In this document: positions 15,309 to 24,634 of the stretch, piece by piece
Layout of the letters: every line of letters begins with the position of its first letter
How positions within the stretch are numbered: position 1 is the stretch's first letter
NCBI GenBank assembly: GCA_035762175.1
Contig: DASTPP010000135.1
Location: forward strand, 67,085-131,084
Direction of reading: 5' to 3'
From: DASTPP01 sp035762175
GTDB lineage: Bacteria; Myxococcota_A; Polyangia; Polyangiales; Polyangiaceae
DNA: 64,000 nucleotides
Notes under the pieces: model-generated
What the model was told of the DNA's origin: nothing
Seen by the model: the letters and a program-made list of their open reading frames with translations, nothing else
Databases searched by the model: none
Made by a program: the position numbers and the translations under genes

Positions 15309-17732
15309 TCAGAGGGGCCACTTCCAGTCGACCTGGTCGGGGCGGTCGACGCCGAACTCGTGCGCGTGGTGCAGGCAGGCGATCTGCAGGTTGCGAAACT
15401 TCTCTTTGGCGTGCGCGCCCGCGACGCGCAGGCGCGGCACGCGGTCGATGGCGTCGATGGCGAGGCTGAAGCGGTCGATCTGGTTGACGATGGCGAGCTC
15501 GAGCGGGGTGTTGATCGAGCCTTCCTCTTTGTAGCCGCGCACGTGCATGTTGTCGTGGTTGTGGCGGCGGTAGGCGAGCCGGTGAATCAACCACGGGTAG
15601 CCGTGAAAGTTGAAGATGATCGGCCGGTCGAGCGTGAAGAGCGAGTCGAAGTCGCGGTCGGGCAGGCCGTGCGGGTGCTCGCTCTGGGGCTGCAGCTTGA
15701 AGAGGTCGACGACGTTGACGAACCGCACCTTGAGGTCGGCGAACTCGGCGCGCAGCAAGGCCGTCGCCGCCAGCGCCTCGAGCGTGGCGATGTCGCCGGC
15801 CGAGGCCATGACCAGGTCGGGCTCGGCGCCCTGGTCGTTCGAGGCCCAGGCCCAGATGCCGAGGCCCTTGGTGCAGTGCACGACGGCCTCTTCGGCCGAG
15901 AGGTACTGCGGGTGCGACTGCTTGTCGCTGACGATGACGTTGACGTAGTTCTCGCTGCGCAGGCAGTGGTCGGCGACCGAGAGCAGGCAGTTGGCGTCGG
16001 GCGGCAGGTAGATGCGCGTCACGCGCGGGCTCTTGTTCGCGACGACGTCGATGAAGCCCGGGTCTTGGTGGGTGAAGCCGTTGTGGTCCTGGCGCCAGAC
16101 CGTGGAGGTGATGAGCAGGTTGAGCGAGGCGACGCCCATGCGCCACGAGATGTCGTTGCAGATGTCGAGCCACTTCGCGTGCTGGTTGAACATCGAGTCG
16201 ATGACGTGCACGAACGCCTCGTACGACGAGAAGAAGCCGTGCCGCCCGGTCAGCAGGTAGCCCTCGAGCATGCCCTCGAGCGTCTGCTCGGAGAGCATCT
16301 CGACCACCCGGCCGTCGCGGGCGAGCTGGGTGCCGTCGGCGTCTTCCGGCAGGAGCTCGGGCAGCCATAGTTTTTTCGAGGCCTCGTAGACCGCGTCGAG
16401 CTTGTTCGAGGTGTTCTCGTCGGGGCCGAACACGCGGAAGTTGTCGGCGTTGCGGCGCATCACGTCGCGCAAGAGCGCGCCGAGGGGCCGGGTGTTCTCG
16501 GCCCGCACCTGGCCGGGCTTCGACACCTCGACCGCGTAGCCGCGGAAGTCGGGCAGGCGCAGCGCCCGCCGCAGCACCCCGCCGTTGGCGTGGGGCGAGG
16601 CGCCCATGCGCCGCGCGCCCGCGGGCGCGACCGCCCGCACCGCCGCCGTCGGGGCGCCCCGCTCGTCGAAGAGCTCTTCGGGCCGGTAGCTGCGCAGCCA
16701 GGCCTCGAGCTGCGCCAGCTTCTTCGGGTTCGTCTTCACGCCCGTGATCGGCACCTGGTGCGCGCGCCACGAGCCCTCGAGCTGGTGGCCGTCGAGCTCG
16801 GGCGGCGCCGTCCAGCCCTTGGGCGAGCGGAGCACGACCATCGGCCAGCGCGGCCGCGACGCCTCGCCCGCGGCGCGCGCCTCGCGCTGCGCCGCGCGGA
16901 TCTCGTGCACGCACCGGTCGAGGGTCGCCGCCATCGCCTGGTGCATGCTTTCAGGGTCGGAGCCCTCGACGAAGTAGGGCGCCCAGCCGTGCCCGCGGAA
17001 GAACGCCTCGAGCTCTTCGTGGGAGACGCGCGCGAGCAGCGTGGGGTTATTGATCTTGTACCCGTTGAGGTTCAAGACCGGCAGCACGGCGCCGTCGCGG
17101 ACGGGGTTCAAGAACTTGTTGATGTGCCAGCTCGTCGCGAGCGCCGCCGTCTCGGCCTCGCCGTCGCCGACGACGGCCACGACGACGAGGTCGGGGTTGT
17201 CGAAGGCGGCGCCGCAGGCGTGCGAGAGCACGTAGCCGAGCTCGCCGCCCTCGTGAATCGAGCCGGGCAGCTCGGGCGTGCAGTGCGAGCCGACCCCGCC
17301 GGGGAAGGAGAACGCCTTGAAGAGCCGCCGCAGCCCCTCTTCGTCGAGCGACTTGTCGGGGTAGACCTCGCTGTACGTGCCCTCGAGGTAGACGGGCGCG
17401 AGCACGCCCGGGGCGCCGTGGCCGGGGCCGGCGAGAAAGATGGCCTCGACGTCGCGTTGGCGAATCACCCGGTTCGTGTGCGTATAGACGAACGAGAGCG
17501 CCGGGCTCGCGCCCCAGTGGCCGAGCAGACGGCTCTTGATGTGCTCGGGGCGCAAGGGCTCGCGCAAGAGCGGGTTGTCCCAGAGGTAGATCATGCTGGC
17601 GGCCAGGTAGTTCGAGGCGCGCCAGAAGGCGTCGAGGCTCGCGAGCTCTTCGCGCGAGAGCGGCGCGCCGCGCACGGTGGCGCGCGCGGGGCCGAAGGCG
17701 GTAATGGGCGACGGGCTTTGGGCGTCGTTCAT
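15309..17732 (-). CDS. xfp: Xylulose-5-phosphate/fructose-6-phosphate phosphoketolase
   Basis: An 807-residue thiamine-diphosphate enzyme that splits xylulose-5-P (and often fructose-6-P) with phosphate to acetyl-phosphate plus glyceraldehyde-3-P (or erythrose-4-P). Full length. Family motifs include SNYLAASMIYL, LGHWGASPALSFVY, the active-site loop AGPGHGAPG, GYKINNPTLLARV and the TPP-binding VGDGEAETAALATSWHINKFL (~184-204). Also present are DENTSNKL, GFFSSYEAFVHVIDSMFNQHAKW, RQDHNGFTHQDPGF and DKQSHPQYL. Neither acetate kinase nor phosphotransacetylase is in the window, so acetyl-P use must be handled elsewhere. The ATG at 17732 was chosen by family alignment. Confidence 0.97.
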   Translation of the reverse strand: MNDAQSPSPITAFGPARATVRGAPLSREELASLDAFWRASNYLAASMIYLWDNPLLREPLRPEHIKSRLLGHWGASPALSFVYTHTNRVIRQRDVEAIFLAGPGHGAPGVLAPVYLEGTYSEVYPDKSLDEEGLRRLFKAFSFPGGVGSHCTPELPGSIHEGGELGYVLSHACGAAFDNPDLVVVAVVGDGEAETAALATSWHINKFLNPVRDGAVLPVLNLNGYKINNPTLLARVSHEELEAFFRGHGWAPYFVEGSDPESMHQAMAATLDRCVHEIRAAQREARAAGEASRPRWPMVVLRSPKGWTAPPELDGHQLEGSWRAHQVPITGVKTNPKKLAQLEAWLRSYRPEELFDERGAPTAAVRAVAPAGARRMGASPHANGGVLRRALRLPDFRGYAVEVSKPGQVRAENTRPLGALLRDVMRRNADNFRVFGPDENTSNKLDAVYEASKKLWLPELLPEDADGTQLARDGRVVEMLSEQTLEGMLEGYLLTGRHGFFSSYEAFVHVIDSMFNQHAKWLDICNDISWRMGVASLNLLITSTVWRQDHNGFTHQDPGFIDVVANKSPRVTRIYLPPDANCLLSVADHCLRSENYVNVIVSDKQSHPQYLSAEEAVVHCTKGLGIWAWASNDQGAEPDLVMASAGDIATLEALAATALLRAEFADLKVRFVNVVDLFKLQPQSEHPHGLPDRDFDSLFTLDRPIIFNFHGYPWLIHRLAYRRHNHDNMHVRGYKEEGSINTPLELAIVNQIDRFSLAIDAIDRVPRLRVAGAHAKEKFRNLQIACLHHAHEFGVDRPDQVDWKWPL

Positions 17733-17887
17733 GGCGGTCTCCGTGGGCCGCGCAGCCTAGCGCGTTCTCCCCGTGATGCCCGAACCCGAGCGCGTGCAAT
17801 TCTTGCGCGAAGGGGCCGCAACCCTTGCGCGGCGCTGTCACCGTCGCCCGACAGGCCGAGCCCGACGCGCCTTGAGGTGGCCCGACA

Positions 17888-18616
17888 CTACGTGCCCCCG
17901 CCGGCCCCGACCGCAGCGCCGGAGCCGGCTGCCCCGGCCGCGCCGCTCGCGCCGCCCGCGCCGGAAAGGCCCGCCGAGCCGCCCGCCCCGCCAGCGCCTG
18001 CGAACCCGCCACCGCAGCCTTCGCCGAAGGCCGAGAGCGAGGTGCGCGCGTCGAAGGTCACCGCGCGGCCAGTCCAACAAGGGTATACGTCGCAGGCCTG
18101 CCCGTTGGGGTAGTTGGGGTCGAACGTGGTGCCCTGTCGACCTTCGTAGAGCACCTCGCCGGAAGGGGTGCGAAGCGAGATGGACGCGACGCGAGCGCCG
18201 CTCCAGTCTTGCTGCTCGTCCCAGCCCAGGGAGAGCCAAAGGCGTAGCGAGTCGGGCGGCTCGCTCGAGCCGAACGGGGGGCCACCAGATTCGAGGCACA
18301 CCAGGCTGGGCTCCAGCCCGATCGAACCGACCTCACACTCGCCCGAGGCGGCGATCGTGACTTCGTCGCAGACGTCGTCGGCGCAAGCACGCATGACGAG
18401 CGGGCCCCGGGCGCAGGCCGCCCCGCGCACGAGGCTGGCCGGCGTCAGCTCGAAGTCGAGTCGGTGGGCGCAGCCGACCTGCGTGCAAAAACGGTCTCCG
18501 TCGTCCGGCGCGACGCAGCCGCCGAGCTGCGTCGCCAGGGGCAGCGCAGCGAGCAGCGCGCCGAACGAGACCTTGCAGGCAATGGCTCGCCACGAGCCCA
18601 TCGAAGAAGATACCAT
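17888..18616 (-). CDS. Lipoprotein with Gly/Ala-rich tail
   Basis: A 242-residue exported protein. The hydrophobic signal FGALLAALPLATQLGGC ends at Cys34, a lipobox. The mature part has about 10 cysteines (FCTQVGCAHRL, GAACARG, MRACADDVCDE, CEVGSIG, CLESG), suggesting a disulfide-linked fold, and a Trp-rich stretch (LWLSLGWDEQQDWSG). The last 45 residues are GAGGAGGSAG low complexity, an unusual carboxy-terminal place for a linker; a sorting tail may have been lost. An ATG 15 bp inside is an alternative start. It lies 155 bp upstream of the phosphoketolase gene in the same direction. No family recognised. Confidence 0.75.
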   Translation of the reverse strand: MVSSSMGSWRAIACKVSFGALLAALPLATQLGGCVAPDDGDRFCTQVGCAHRLDFELTPASLVRGAACARGPLVMRACADDVCDEVTIAASGECEVGSIGLEPSLVCLESGGPPFGSSEPPDSLRLWLSLGWDEQQDWSGARVASISLRTPSGEVLYEGRQGTTFDPNYPNGQACDVYPCWTGRAVTFDARTSLSAFGEGCGGGFAGAGGAGGSAGLSGAGGASGAAGAAGSGAAVGAGGGT

Positions 18617-18764
18617 GCCCGGAGGGTAGCAACGTTCACGCCCCGCCGCCGAGGCGGCGCATTCGGCAGCGCGTTGCGCAGCGGGCCCGCGGCCGCCCTG
18701 ACAGCGCGGTCGCGGGCTTTCTCTAGGACGAGGCGCCAGGGGTCGGCGGCGCCCTCTCGACGGC

Positions 18765-21212
18765 TCAGCCCGAGCGCCTTCGACGTCGCCCGAGCGCCGC
18801 GAGCGCCGTCAGGAAGAACGCCGCCCCCGGCGGCGCGTCGCGGTGCCCCGGCACGGCGCAGCCGCAGCCGTCGTCCTCGTCGCCCGGGGCGCCCGGCGTA
18901 CCGCCGCCGCTCGCCCCCGCGCTGCCGGCCCTGGGCGTGCCGCCGCGGCCGCCGCTGCCGCCGCTGCCCGGGCCCGCGCCGCCCTGGCCCGACGTGGGCG
19001 AGCCGGACGCGCCCGCCGAGCTCATGCCCGCGCCGCCGCCGTCGCCACCGACGCCTGCCGCGCCGGCTTCGCCCGCCTCGCCCGCGCCGCCCGCACCGCC
19101 TTCGCCGGTGCCGCCCGCACCGGTTGTGCCGCCCGAGCCCGCGTCGCCGCCCGAGCCGCCGTCGCCGCCCGAGCCGCCATCGCCGCCTGTGCCGCCCGAG
19201 CCGCCATCGCCGCCCGAGCCGGCCGAGCCGCCGTCGCCGCCTGTGCCGCCCGAGCCGCCGTCGCCGCCCGAGCCGCCCGAGCCCGCGTCGCCGCCGACCC
19301 CGCCGGCGCCCGCGTCGCCGCCGCTGCCGGTGCCGCCCGCGCCCGCGCTTCCGCCCGTGCCCGCGCTTCCGCCCGCGCCTGCCGAGCCTCCCGCGCCCGC
19401 GCTGCCGGCCGAGCCGCCGCTGCCGCCCGCGCCCGCGCTTCCGCCCGCGCCGGCTGAGCCGCCTGAGCCTGCGCTGCCGCCCGAGCCTGCGCTGCCGCCC
19501 GAGCCGTCGCCGACCGCTATCTCGATTGCCGTGCCCGTGGCGACGTTGCCGGCGCGGTCGCGGGCGCTCGGCACGAGCGAGAGCGTGGTGCCGGCGGGCT
19601 GGGCGGGCAGCTCGGCGCGGTAGAGATCGCCGCCGACGAAGCGCGCCTTGATGGTGCCGCCGCCCCCGCCCACGATGGTGTAGGCGATCGAGGCGTCGGC
19701 CAGGTGCTGGCCGGTCTCGCTGGTGTGCCCGTCGCGGACGGCGAGGCGCACGACGATCGGCTGGCCGGCCGCGGCCGAGGGCGCCTCGACGGCACGAAAG
19801 ACGGGCGGGCGCGTGTCGCGCTTGGACGCGTTGGCGCCGAAGTAGACGCGCTCTTTCCAGTCGCCGAACTCGCCCTGGCCGGTGGCGACGTCGACGATGC
19901 CGTCGCCGTTGAGGTCGCCGACGTCGATGCCGAGCGTCGGGTCGGGCGCCGGGGGGACGCCGTCGGAGACGTAGGCGAACCGGCCGGTGCCGTTGTTGAG
20001 CAAAAGCTTCTCGGACGAGTTGCCGAGGCTGGCGACGAGCAGATCGTAGTCGCCGTCGTCGTCGACGTCGGCGCACTTGACGCCGTTGTCGTCGGTGTTC
20101 GGCTCGCCGAAGATGCGCGCAGCGGTCTCGTCGGCGAACGTGCCCGCGCCGTCGTTGATCAGCACCTGCGAGCGGTGCCCGCCGCCGGCGTTGGCGCCGG
20201 CGTTGTCGAGGAGCACGTCGAGGTCGCCGTCGCCGTCGACGTCGCAGGCCTCGGTGTTGTACGAGTAGGGGCCCTGCTTGGGCGGGTAGTTCGCGGTCGC
20301 GTCGGTAAAGTTGCCCGCGCCGTCGTTGACGAAGAGGCGGCTGCGGCCGTTGCGGTTGTTGACGATCAGATCGAGGTCGAAGTCGCCGTCGACGTCGATC
20401 AGATCGACGTCGATGGGCGCCGACGCCTGGCCGACCGGCAGCGGCGCGGGCATCGCCTCGAAGGGCAGCGCGACGAACTTGCCCGTGCCGTCGTTGCGCA
20501 AGAGCCTGACGCGCGAGGGCGCGCCGAACGGAGAGTTGCCCCAGTCGGTGACGGCCAGATCGAGATCGCCGTCGTTGTCGACGTCGCCGAAGTGCGCGGC
20601 GCCGGCCCGGCTCGCCAGCTCGGAGGGCAGGCGCGCCCCGGCCTCGTTGGCGAAGACGCCGGGGGCGGTCTGCACGAAGAGCTTGTCGCGATCGAGCCCG
20701 TAGCTGCCCGGCTGGTAAAGGTCGAGATCGCCGTCGCCGTCGATGTCGCCGAGCGCGACCTGCCGCAGGCGCGAGATCGCCCCGCCGAACGCCGAGGCGT
20801 TGACGTCGACGAAGGCGCCCGAGCCGTCGTTCAGATAGACCGTCGAGGGCTGGGCGTCGGCGGGCTCGTAGAAGCCGCCGCCGTTGGCGAGCAAGAGGTC
20901 GAGATCGCCGTCGCCCTCGAGGTCGGCGAGCACGACGAAGTGCGTGTAACAGCCCGAGCCCCCGCAGGGTTGCGGCTGCGGCAGCGCCGCCGGGGCGAGT
21001 TGAAAATAGGGCACGGCGAGGGCGCGCGCGGGCGCCAAGAGCAGCGCCGCGGCGAGGCTCGCGGCGGCCGCGACCAGGCCGGGCGGGGGGCGCCGGCCGG
21101 GGCGGCTCAGGCGGGGCCCTCGGCTCGCCGGCGGGCGCCCGGGCGGGGGGCTCGCGAGGCCGGGGCGGGGCAAGGCTCGGGACGGCGAAAGGAGATGCGT
21201 CGGCTCTCGCAT
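18765..21212 (-). CDS. FG-GAP/VCBS beta-propeller protein with MYXO-CTERM-like tail
   Basis: An 815-residue secreted protein (ATG 21212, amino end MREPTHLL). A signal region ends near LAAALLLAPARALA. Residues ~75-470 contain seven calcium-type FG-GAP/VCBS blades with motifs such as DLEGDGDLDLLL, DIDGDGDLDLYQ, DVDNDGDLDLAV, DVDGDFDLDLIV, DVDGDGDLDVLL, DVDDDGDYDLLV and DLNGDGIVDVAT, consistent with a seven-bladed propeller. An Ig-like domain follows (RPPVFRAVEAPSAAAGQPIV ... GTAIEIAVG), then about 220 residues of GGSAGSGG low complexity. The end is GCGCAVPGHRD, a short hydrophobic helix (AAFFLTALAALG) and RRRRRSG, the layout of MYXO-CTERM surface-sorting signals. It probably sits on the cell surface. 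Confidence 0.92.
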   Translation of the reverse strand: MREPTHLLSPSRALPRPGLASPPPGRPPASRGPRLSRPGRRPPPGLVAAAASLAAALLLAPARALAVPYFQLAPAALPQPQPCGGSGCYTHFVVLADLEGDGDLDLLLANGGGFYEPADAQPSTVYLNDGSGAFVDVNASAFGGAISRLRQVALGDIDGDGDLDLYQPGSYGLDRDKLFVQTAPGVFANEAGARLPSELASRAGAAHFGDVDNDGDLDLAVTDWGNSPFGAPSRVRLLRNDGTGKFVALPFEAMPAPLPVGQASAPIDVDLIDVDGDFDLDLIVNNRNGRSRLFVNDGAGNFTDATANYPPKQGPYSYNTEACDVDGDGDLDVLLDNAGANAGGGHRSQVLINDGAGTFADETAARIFGEPNTDDNGVKCADVDDDGDYDLLVASLGNSSEKLLLNNGTGRFAYVSDGVPPAPDPTLGIDVGDLNGDGIVDVATGQGEFGDWKERVYFGANASKRDTRPPVFRAVEAPSAAAGQPIVVRLAVRDGHTSETGQHLADASIAYTIVGGGGGTIKARFVGGDLYRAELPAQPAGTTLSLVPSARDRAGNVATGTAIEIAVGDGSGGSAGSGGSAGSGGSAGAGGSAGAGGSGGSAGSAGAGGSAGAGGSAGTGGSAGAGGTGSGGDAGAGGVGGDAGSGGSGGDGGSGGTGGDGGSAGSGGDGGSGGTGGDGGSGGDGGSGGDAGSGGTTGAGGTGEGGAGGAGEAGEAGAAGVGGDGGGAGMSSAGASGSPTSGQGGAGPGSGGSGGRGGTPRAGSAGASGGGTPGAPGDEDDGCGCAVPGHRDAPPGAAFFLTALAALGRRRRRSG

Positions 21213-21369
21213 GGTAGGGACAAGCGCTCGCTGGGGTAGAAAGGAAGGCGCCAGCGTGGCCGCGGGGCCCTTCGGCGGCAAGGGGGTGAGGGCCCGGCGG
21301 CGAGCTCGAGCGCCGCTGTCTGCCCCGCGGCCCCGCGGCCGACGGCTTCGCCTTCTCCCTCGTCGAGCG

Positions 21370-22473
21370 TCAGCGGGGGCGATACCAGGCGGGCTCGCGG
21401 GTGACGGTGGTGCCGCCCGTGATCATGGTGCGCATGGCGGGCTCGAAGAAGTGGTAGGGGTGCACGGTCTCGGGGCGCCCGGCGGCTTCGAGCTTGGCCG
21501 AGAGGGCGGGGGGTATCTCGAACTCGAGCGCGCGCAGGTTCGACTCGAGCTGCTCGGGCTTGGTGGCGCCGATGATGGTCGAGGCGACGCCGGGGCGGCG
21601 GGTAACCCAGTTGAGCGCGACCTGGGCGGGGGGCTTGCCGAGCTCTTGGGCGACCGCGGTCAGGGCGTCGACGATGCCCCAGGCGCGCTCGGTGAAGAGC
21701 TTCTCGAAGGCGGGGTTGCCCGAGTTCTGCTGGCTCGGCAGGCGCCCCTCGCCCGTGGCCGAGATGCCCTCGCGGCGGTACTTGCCCGAGAGCATGCCGC
21801 TGGCGAGCGGGCTCCAGGGGCAGAGGCCGAGGCCCAGCTCGATCGCGGCGGGAATGTGCTCGCGCTCGATGTTGCGCTCGACCAGCGAGTACTCGAGCTG
21901 CACGGCGCAGAGCGGCTCGAAGCTGCGCAGCTCGGCGAGCGTCTGGGCGCGGGCGAGGTACCAGGCGGGCACGTCCGAGAGGCCGATGTGGCGCACTTTG
22001 CCCGCGCGCACCAGGCCGTCGAGCGTGCGCATGACCTCCTCGACGGGGGTGACGCCGTCCCAGGCGTGCAGCCAGTAGAGGTCGACGTAGTCGGTCTTGA
22101 GCCGGCGCAGCGAGCCCTCGAGCGCGCGGTGAATGTTCTTGCGGCCGTTGCCGCCGGCGTTGGGGTCGCCGGGGCTCGCGTTGAAGGTAAACTTGGTGGC
22201 GATGACGGCGCGGTCGCGCCCGCCGCGCTCGCGGAAGTACTCGCCGAGGAACGACTCGCTCGTGCCGCCCGTGTAGCCGTCGGCGGTGTCGATGAAGTTG
22301 CCGCCGGCGGCGAGGTAGCGGTCGAGCAGCTCGAACGAGGTCTCTTTCGGGGCGCCCCAGCCCCACTCGGTGCCGAAGGTCATGGTGCCCAGGCAGAGGG
22401 GGCTGACGCGCAGGCCGCTGCGGCCGAGCAGGCTGTAGCGGGCGAGGCTCGCGATGGTTGCGTCGGTGGTCAT
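21370..22473 (-). CDS. Aldo/keto reductase
   Basis: A 367-residue NADPH-dependent aldo/keto reductase of the YajO/AKR11-14-like type. The catalytic tetrad is complete: Asp62 and Tyr67 in FIDTADGYTGG, Lys94 in VIATKF, His136 in DLYWLHAWD. Other family marks are LCLGTMTFG at the start, GKVRHIGLSD, QLEYSLVERN, PWSPLASGMLSGKY and the cofactor segment ASTIIGATKPEQLESN. The gene is divergent from the LysR gene at 22593 with a 119-bp gap, a typical regulator-target pair. Substrate unknown. Confidence 0.94.
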   Translation of the reverse strand: MTTDATIASLARYSLLGRSGLRVSPLCLGTMTFGTEWGWGAPKETSFELLDRYLAAGGNFIDTADGYTGGTSESFLGEYFRERGGRDRAVIATKFTFNASPGDPNAGGNGRKNIHRALEGSLRRLKTDYVDLYWLHAWDGVTPVEEVMRTLDGLVRAGKVRHIGLSDVPAWYLARAQTLAELRSFEPLCAVQLEYSLVERNIEREHIPAAIELGLGLCPWSPLASGMLSGKYRREGISATGEGRLPSQQNSGNPAFEKLFTERAWGIVDALTAVAQELGKPPAQVALNWVTRRPGVASTIIGATKPEQLESNLRALEFEIPPALSAKLEAAGRPETVHPYHFFEPAMRTMITGGTTVTREPAWYRPR

Positions 22474-22592
22474 GGAGGGTCTCCTCGGGGGGGCGCCGCG
22501 GCGGTGGCGGCGTCGCGGGTCAGACCTTGGCGCGCCGGCCTCCCCGGCGGAAGGCCCTTGTGTGTCGATGGGTTTTGAAGAAAATCTTACGA

Positions 22593-23507
22593 ATGCGCTC
22601 GCTCGCGGGCCTGCAGGCCTTTCTGGCGGTGGCCGAGCGGGGCGGCTTCACGGCCGCGGCGGCCTCGCTCGGGGTGTCGGCGTCGGCGGTGAGCCAGGCG
22701 GTGCGCCGGCTCGAAGACGAGCTCGGGGTGACCTTGCTCGCGCGCACGACCCGCAGCGTGGGCCTGACCGAGGCGGGGCGGCGGCTGGTCGGCCGGGTGG
22801 GCCCGGCGCTCCGGCAGGCGGTCGCGGCCCTCGACGAGGCGGGGGCCGAGGGCGGGGTGGCGGGGCTCTTGCGCCTGACCGTGCCGAGCATCGCGCTCGA
22901 CGCGGTGGTGGCGCCGGCGCTGCCGGGGCTGGTCGCGGCGCACCCGCGGCTCACGATCGAAGTGTCGGTCGACAACCGCCTGGTCGACGTCGTGGCGGGC
23001 GGCTACGACGCGGGCATTCGGCTGGGCGAGGCGATCGAGCGCGACATGGTGGCGGCGCGGCTGACCGGGCCCTTTCGCTTCGTGGTCGTGGGGGCGCCCT
23101 CGTACCTCGCCGCGTGGGGCCGCCCCGCGTCGCCGCAGGCGCTGCGGCGGCATCGTTGCATCGTCTTTCGGGCGCCCTCGACGGGCGCCCTGCTCCGCTG
23201 GGATCTTGAACGCCAAGGCCGCAGCTACGAGGTGGCGGTCGAGGGCCCCCTCATCAGCGACAGCGCCGAGCTGATGCTGCGGGCGGCGCGCGACGGGCTG
23301 GGCCTCGCCTATCTGTATGAGCCCATGGCGGCGGCCGACCTCGCCCGGGGGGCCCTCGCGATCGTGCTCGAAGAGTACGCGCCCGAGGTGCCGGGCTTCT
23401 TTCTGTACTTTCCGCGGAGCGCGCGAAACGAGCCCAAGCTACGGGCCTTTCTCGCGCACGCCCGCCGCGCCTCGGGGCTCGCCGGGGGGCCGCCCGCGCC
23501 CGTCTGA
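22593..23507 (+). CDS. LysR-family transcriptional regulator
   Basis: A 304-residue regulator. The ATG at 22593 (MRSLAGLQAFLAVAERG) fits family starts. The winged helix-turn-helix is FTAAAASLGVSASAVSQAVRRLE. The effector domain has the CrgA/PgrR-like segments GLLRLTVPSIALDAVVAPAL, DAGIRLGEAIERDM, VVVGAPSYLAAWGRP, CIVFRAPSTGALLRWDLE and the ending GFFLYFPRSARNEPKLRAFLAHAR. It probably controls the divergent aldo/keto reductase; members of this branch often act as repressors of neighbouring reductase genes, which is inference here. Confidence 0.93.
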   Translation: MRSLAGLQAFLAVAERGGFTAAAASLGVSASAVSQAVRRLEDELGVTLLARTTRSVGLTEAGRRLVGRVGPALRQAVAALDEAGAEGGVAGLLRLTVPSIALDAVVAPALPGLVAAHPRLTIEVSVDNRLVDVVAGGYDAGIRLGEAIERDMVAARLTGPFRFVVVGAPSYLAAWGRPASPQALRRHRCIVFRAPSTGALLRWDLERQGRSYEVAVEGPLISDSAELMLRAARDGLGLAYLYEPMAAADLARGALAIVLEEYAPEVPGFFLYFPRSARNEPKLRAFLAHARRASGLAGGPPAPV

Positions 23508-23955
23508 CGTGCTGGCCCCGGGGCGGCCGGGGAGGGGGGCGCGAACGGGGCTAGCTCGAACCCCCGAACCGAGCCCGCGAGGGTTTTATCTCGCGTAGTA
23601 CGTTCTGATGGTCCCCATCGCCGGTCGAACACCGCTGTTGCCTCGGCGATGGGTACCCATCAGGGGTTGTACTCGCGGTGTAAGGTTCGTGGTTTTCAAC
23701 CGTCGCCGGTTGATACAAGAAAATAACAAATTGTTGGGTCGGGGGGGGCGAATCTACTAACTTTAGTTACCCAGGCGATGGTGACCATCGCGGTTCTATT
23801 ACCGGTAATAGATTGGGCGATGGTCGGGTAGGCTCGGGGTAACGACCGAGGTCGAGGGGGCGATGGTCAGGTAGGGGGGGGCCAACAGACGAGCTCGATC
23901 GAAGCGAGCGGCGCTGACCTCCGCGTGTCCCGCGATCGGCACCCCCTGGCGGTCG
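23508..23955. promoter_or_regulatory. Gene-free region packed with GATGG/CCATC palindromes
   Basis: About 450 bp without a gene, less GC-rich than its surroundings. Palindromes: GATGGTCCCCATC (23607-23619), GATGGGTACCCATC (23648-23661), GCGATGGTGACCATCGC (23775-23791) and the 16-bp perfect CTATTACCGGTAATAG (23796-23811). A 10-bp perfect inverted pair lies at 23614-23623 and 23644-23653. Two 18-bp near-identical direct copies of a GGGCGATGGTC(G/A)GGTAGG sequence sit at 23815 and 23858. The core GGCGATGG appears in both orientations. It may be an operator array or a REP-like element; there is no tRNA or small-RNA signature that I can recognise. Confidence 0.6.
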
Positions 23956-24522
23956 CTAAACCCCACGAAATAAAAGGTCGTTTGGGGCGCCCGCCAGGCC
24001 GAGTTGGACGAGCAACTCGTAGTTGTCGTAAAACTCGTGGAACTCGGCGATGCGATCGCCCTCGAAGCGCACGAGGGCGACCCAGTCTTGTGCCATGCGG
24101 CGGCCGGTCGGCGGCACGACGGCGCCGCCGAACTCGATGGGCCCGAGCATGGTGCCCGTCTGCCCGATGCGCACCACCAGGCGGTCGCCGGCGCCGAAGG
24201 CGTCGCGCAGCGTGAGCGTGTAATCGGGGAACGCGCGGTGCAACTCTTCGATGCCGGCGCGCAGCGCGGGCGCGCCGACGAGCGGGGCGCCGAGGCCGGG
24301 CGCGGTGCGGACGACGCCGGGCGTGTGCAGGGCCTCCCAGGCGTCCCAGTCGTGGGCGTTGTTGGCCGCGATGCGGCGCTCGAGGACGGCGACGTGGGCG
24401 GCGACGACGTCGGCGGACGAGGCTTCGGGCGCGACCGAGGTCGTGGGCGCGTCCGTCGGGTCTTCGGCGCAGGCGGGGGCGAAGGCGAGGGCGAGGGCGA
24501 GGGCGAGGCGACGGATCGACAT
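23956..24522 (-). CDS. NTF2-like (SnoaL-type) lipoprotein
   Basis: A 188-residue exported lipoprotein (ATG 24522). The signal MSIRRLALALALAFAPAC has its lipobox cysteine at 18; the ALALALA stretch comes from a short DNA repeat. The mature domain is a cystatin-like NTF2 fold of the SnoaL/ester-cyclase type: helix VVAAHVAVLERRIAANNAHDWDAWEALHTPG, PALRAGIEELHRAFPDYTLTLRDAFG, the strand DRLVVRIGQTGTMLGP, and the ending LVRFEGDRIAEFHEFYDNYELLVQLG. Such proteins either isomerise or bind small hydrophobic ligands. It lies downstream of the AraC-type gene in the same direction (112-bp gap), so control by it is plausible. Confidence 0.87.
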   Translation of the reverse strand: MSIRRLALALALAFAPACAEDPTDAPTTSVAPEASSADVVAAHVAVLERRIAANNAHDWDAWEALHTPGVVRTAPGLGAPLVGAPALRAGIEELHRAFPDYTLTLRDAFGAGDRLVVRIGQTGTMLGPIEFGGAVVPPTGRRMAQDWVALVRFEGDRIAEFHEFYDNYELLVQLGLAGAPNDLLFRGV

Positions 24523-24634
24523 GGGGCAGGCTCCGTGGATGGGGGGGGCGGGCCGGTGCGGCCGGCGCGCCGCGCGCCGCCGCCACCGTCTCGACCCACC
24601 CACCATGCGCCGCGCCCCCGGGCCGGGCCGTGGC

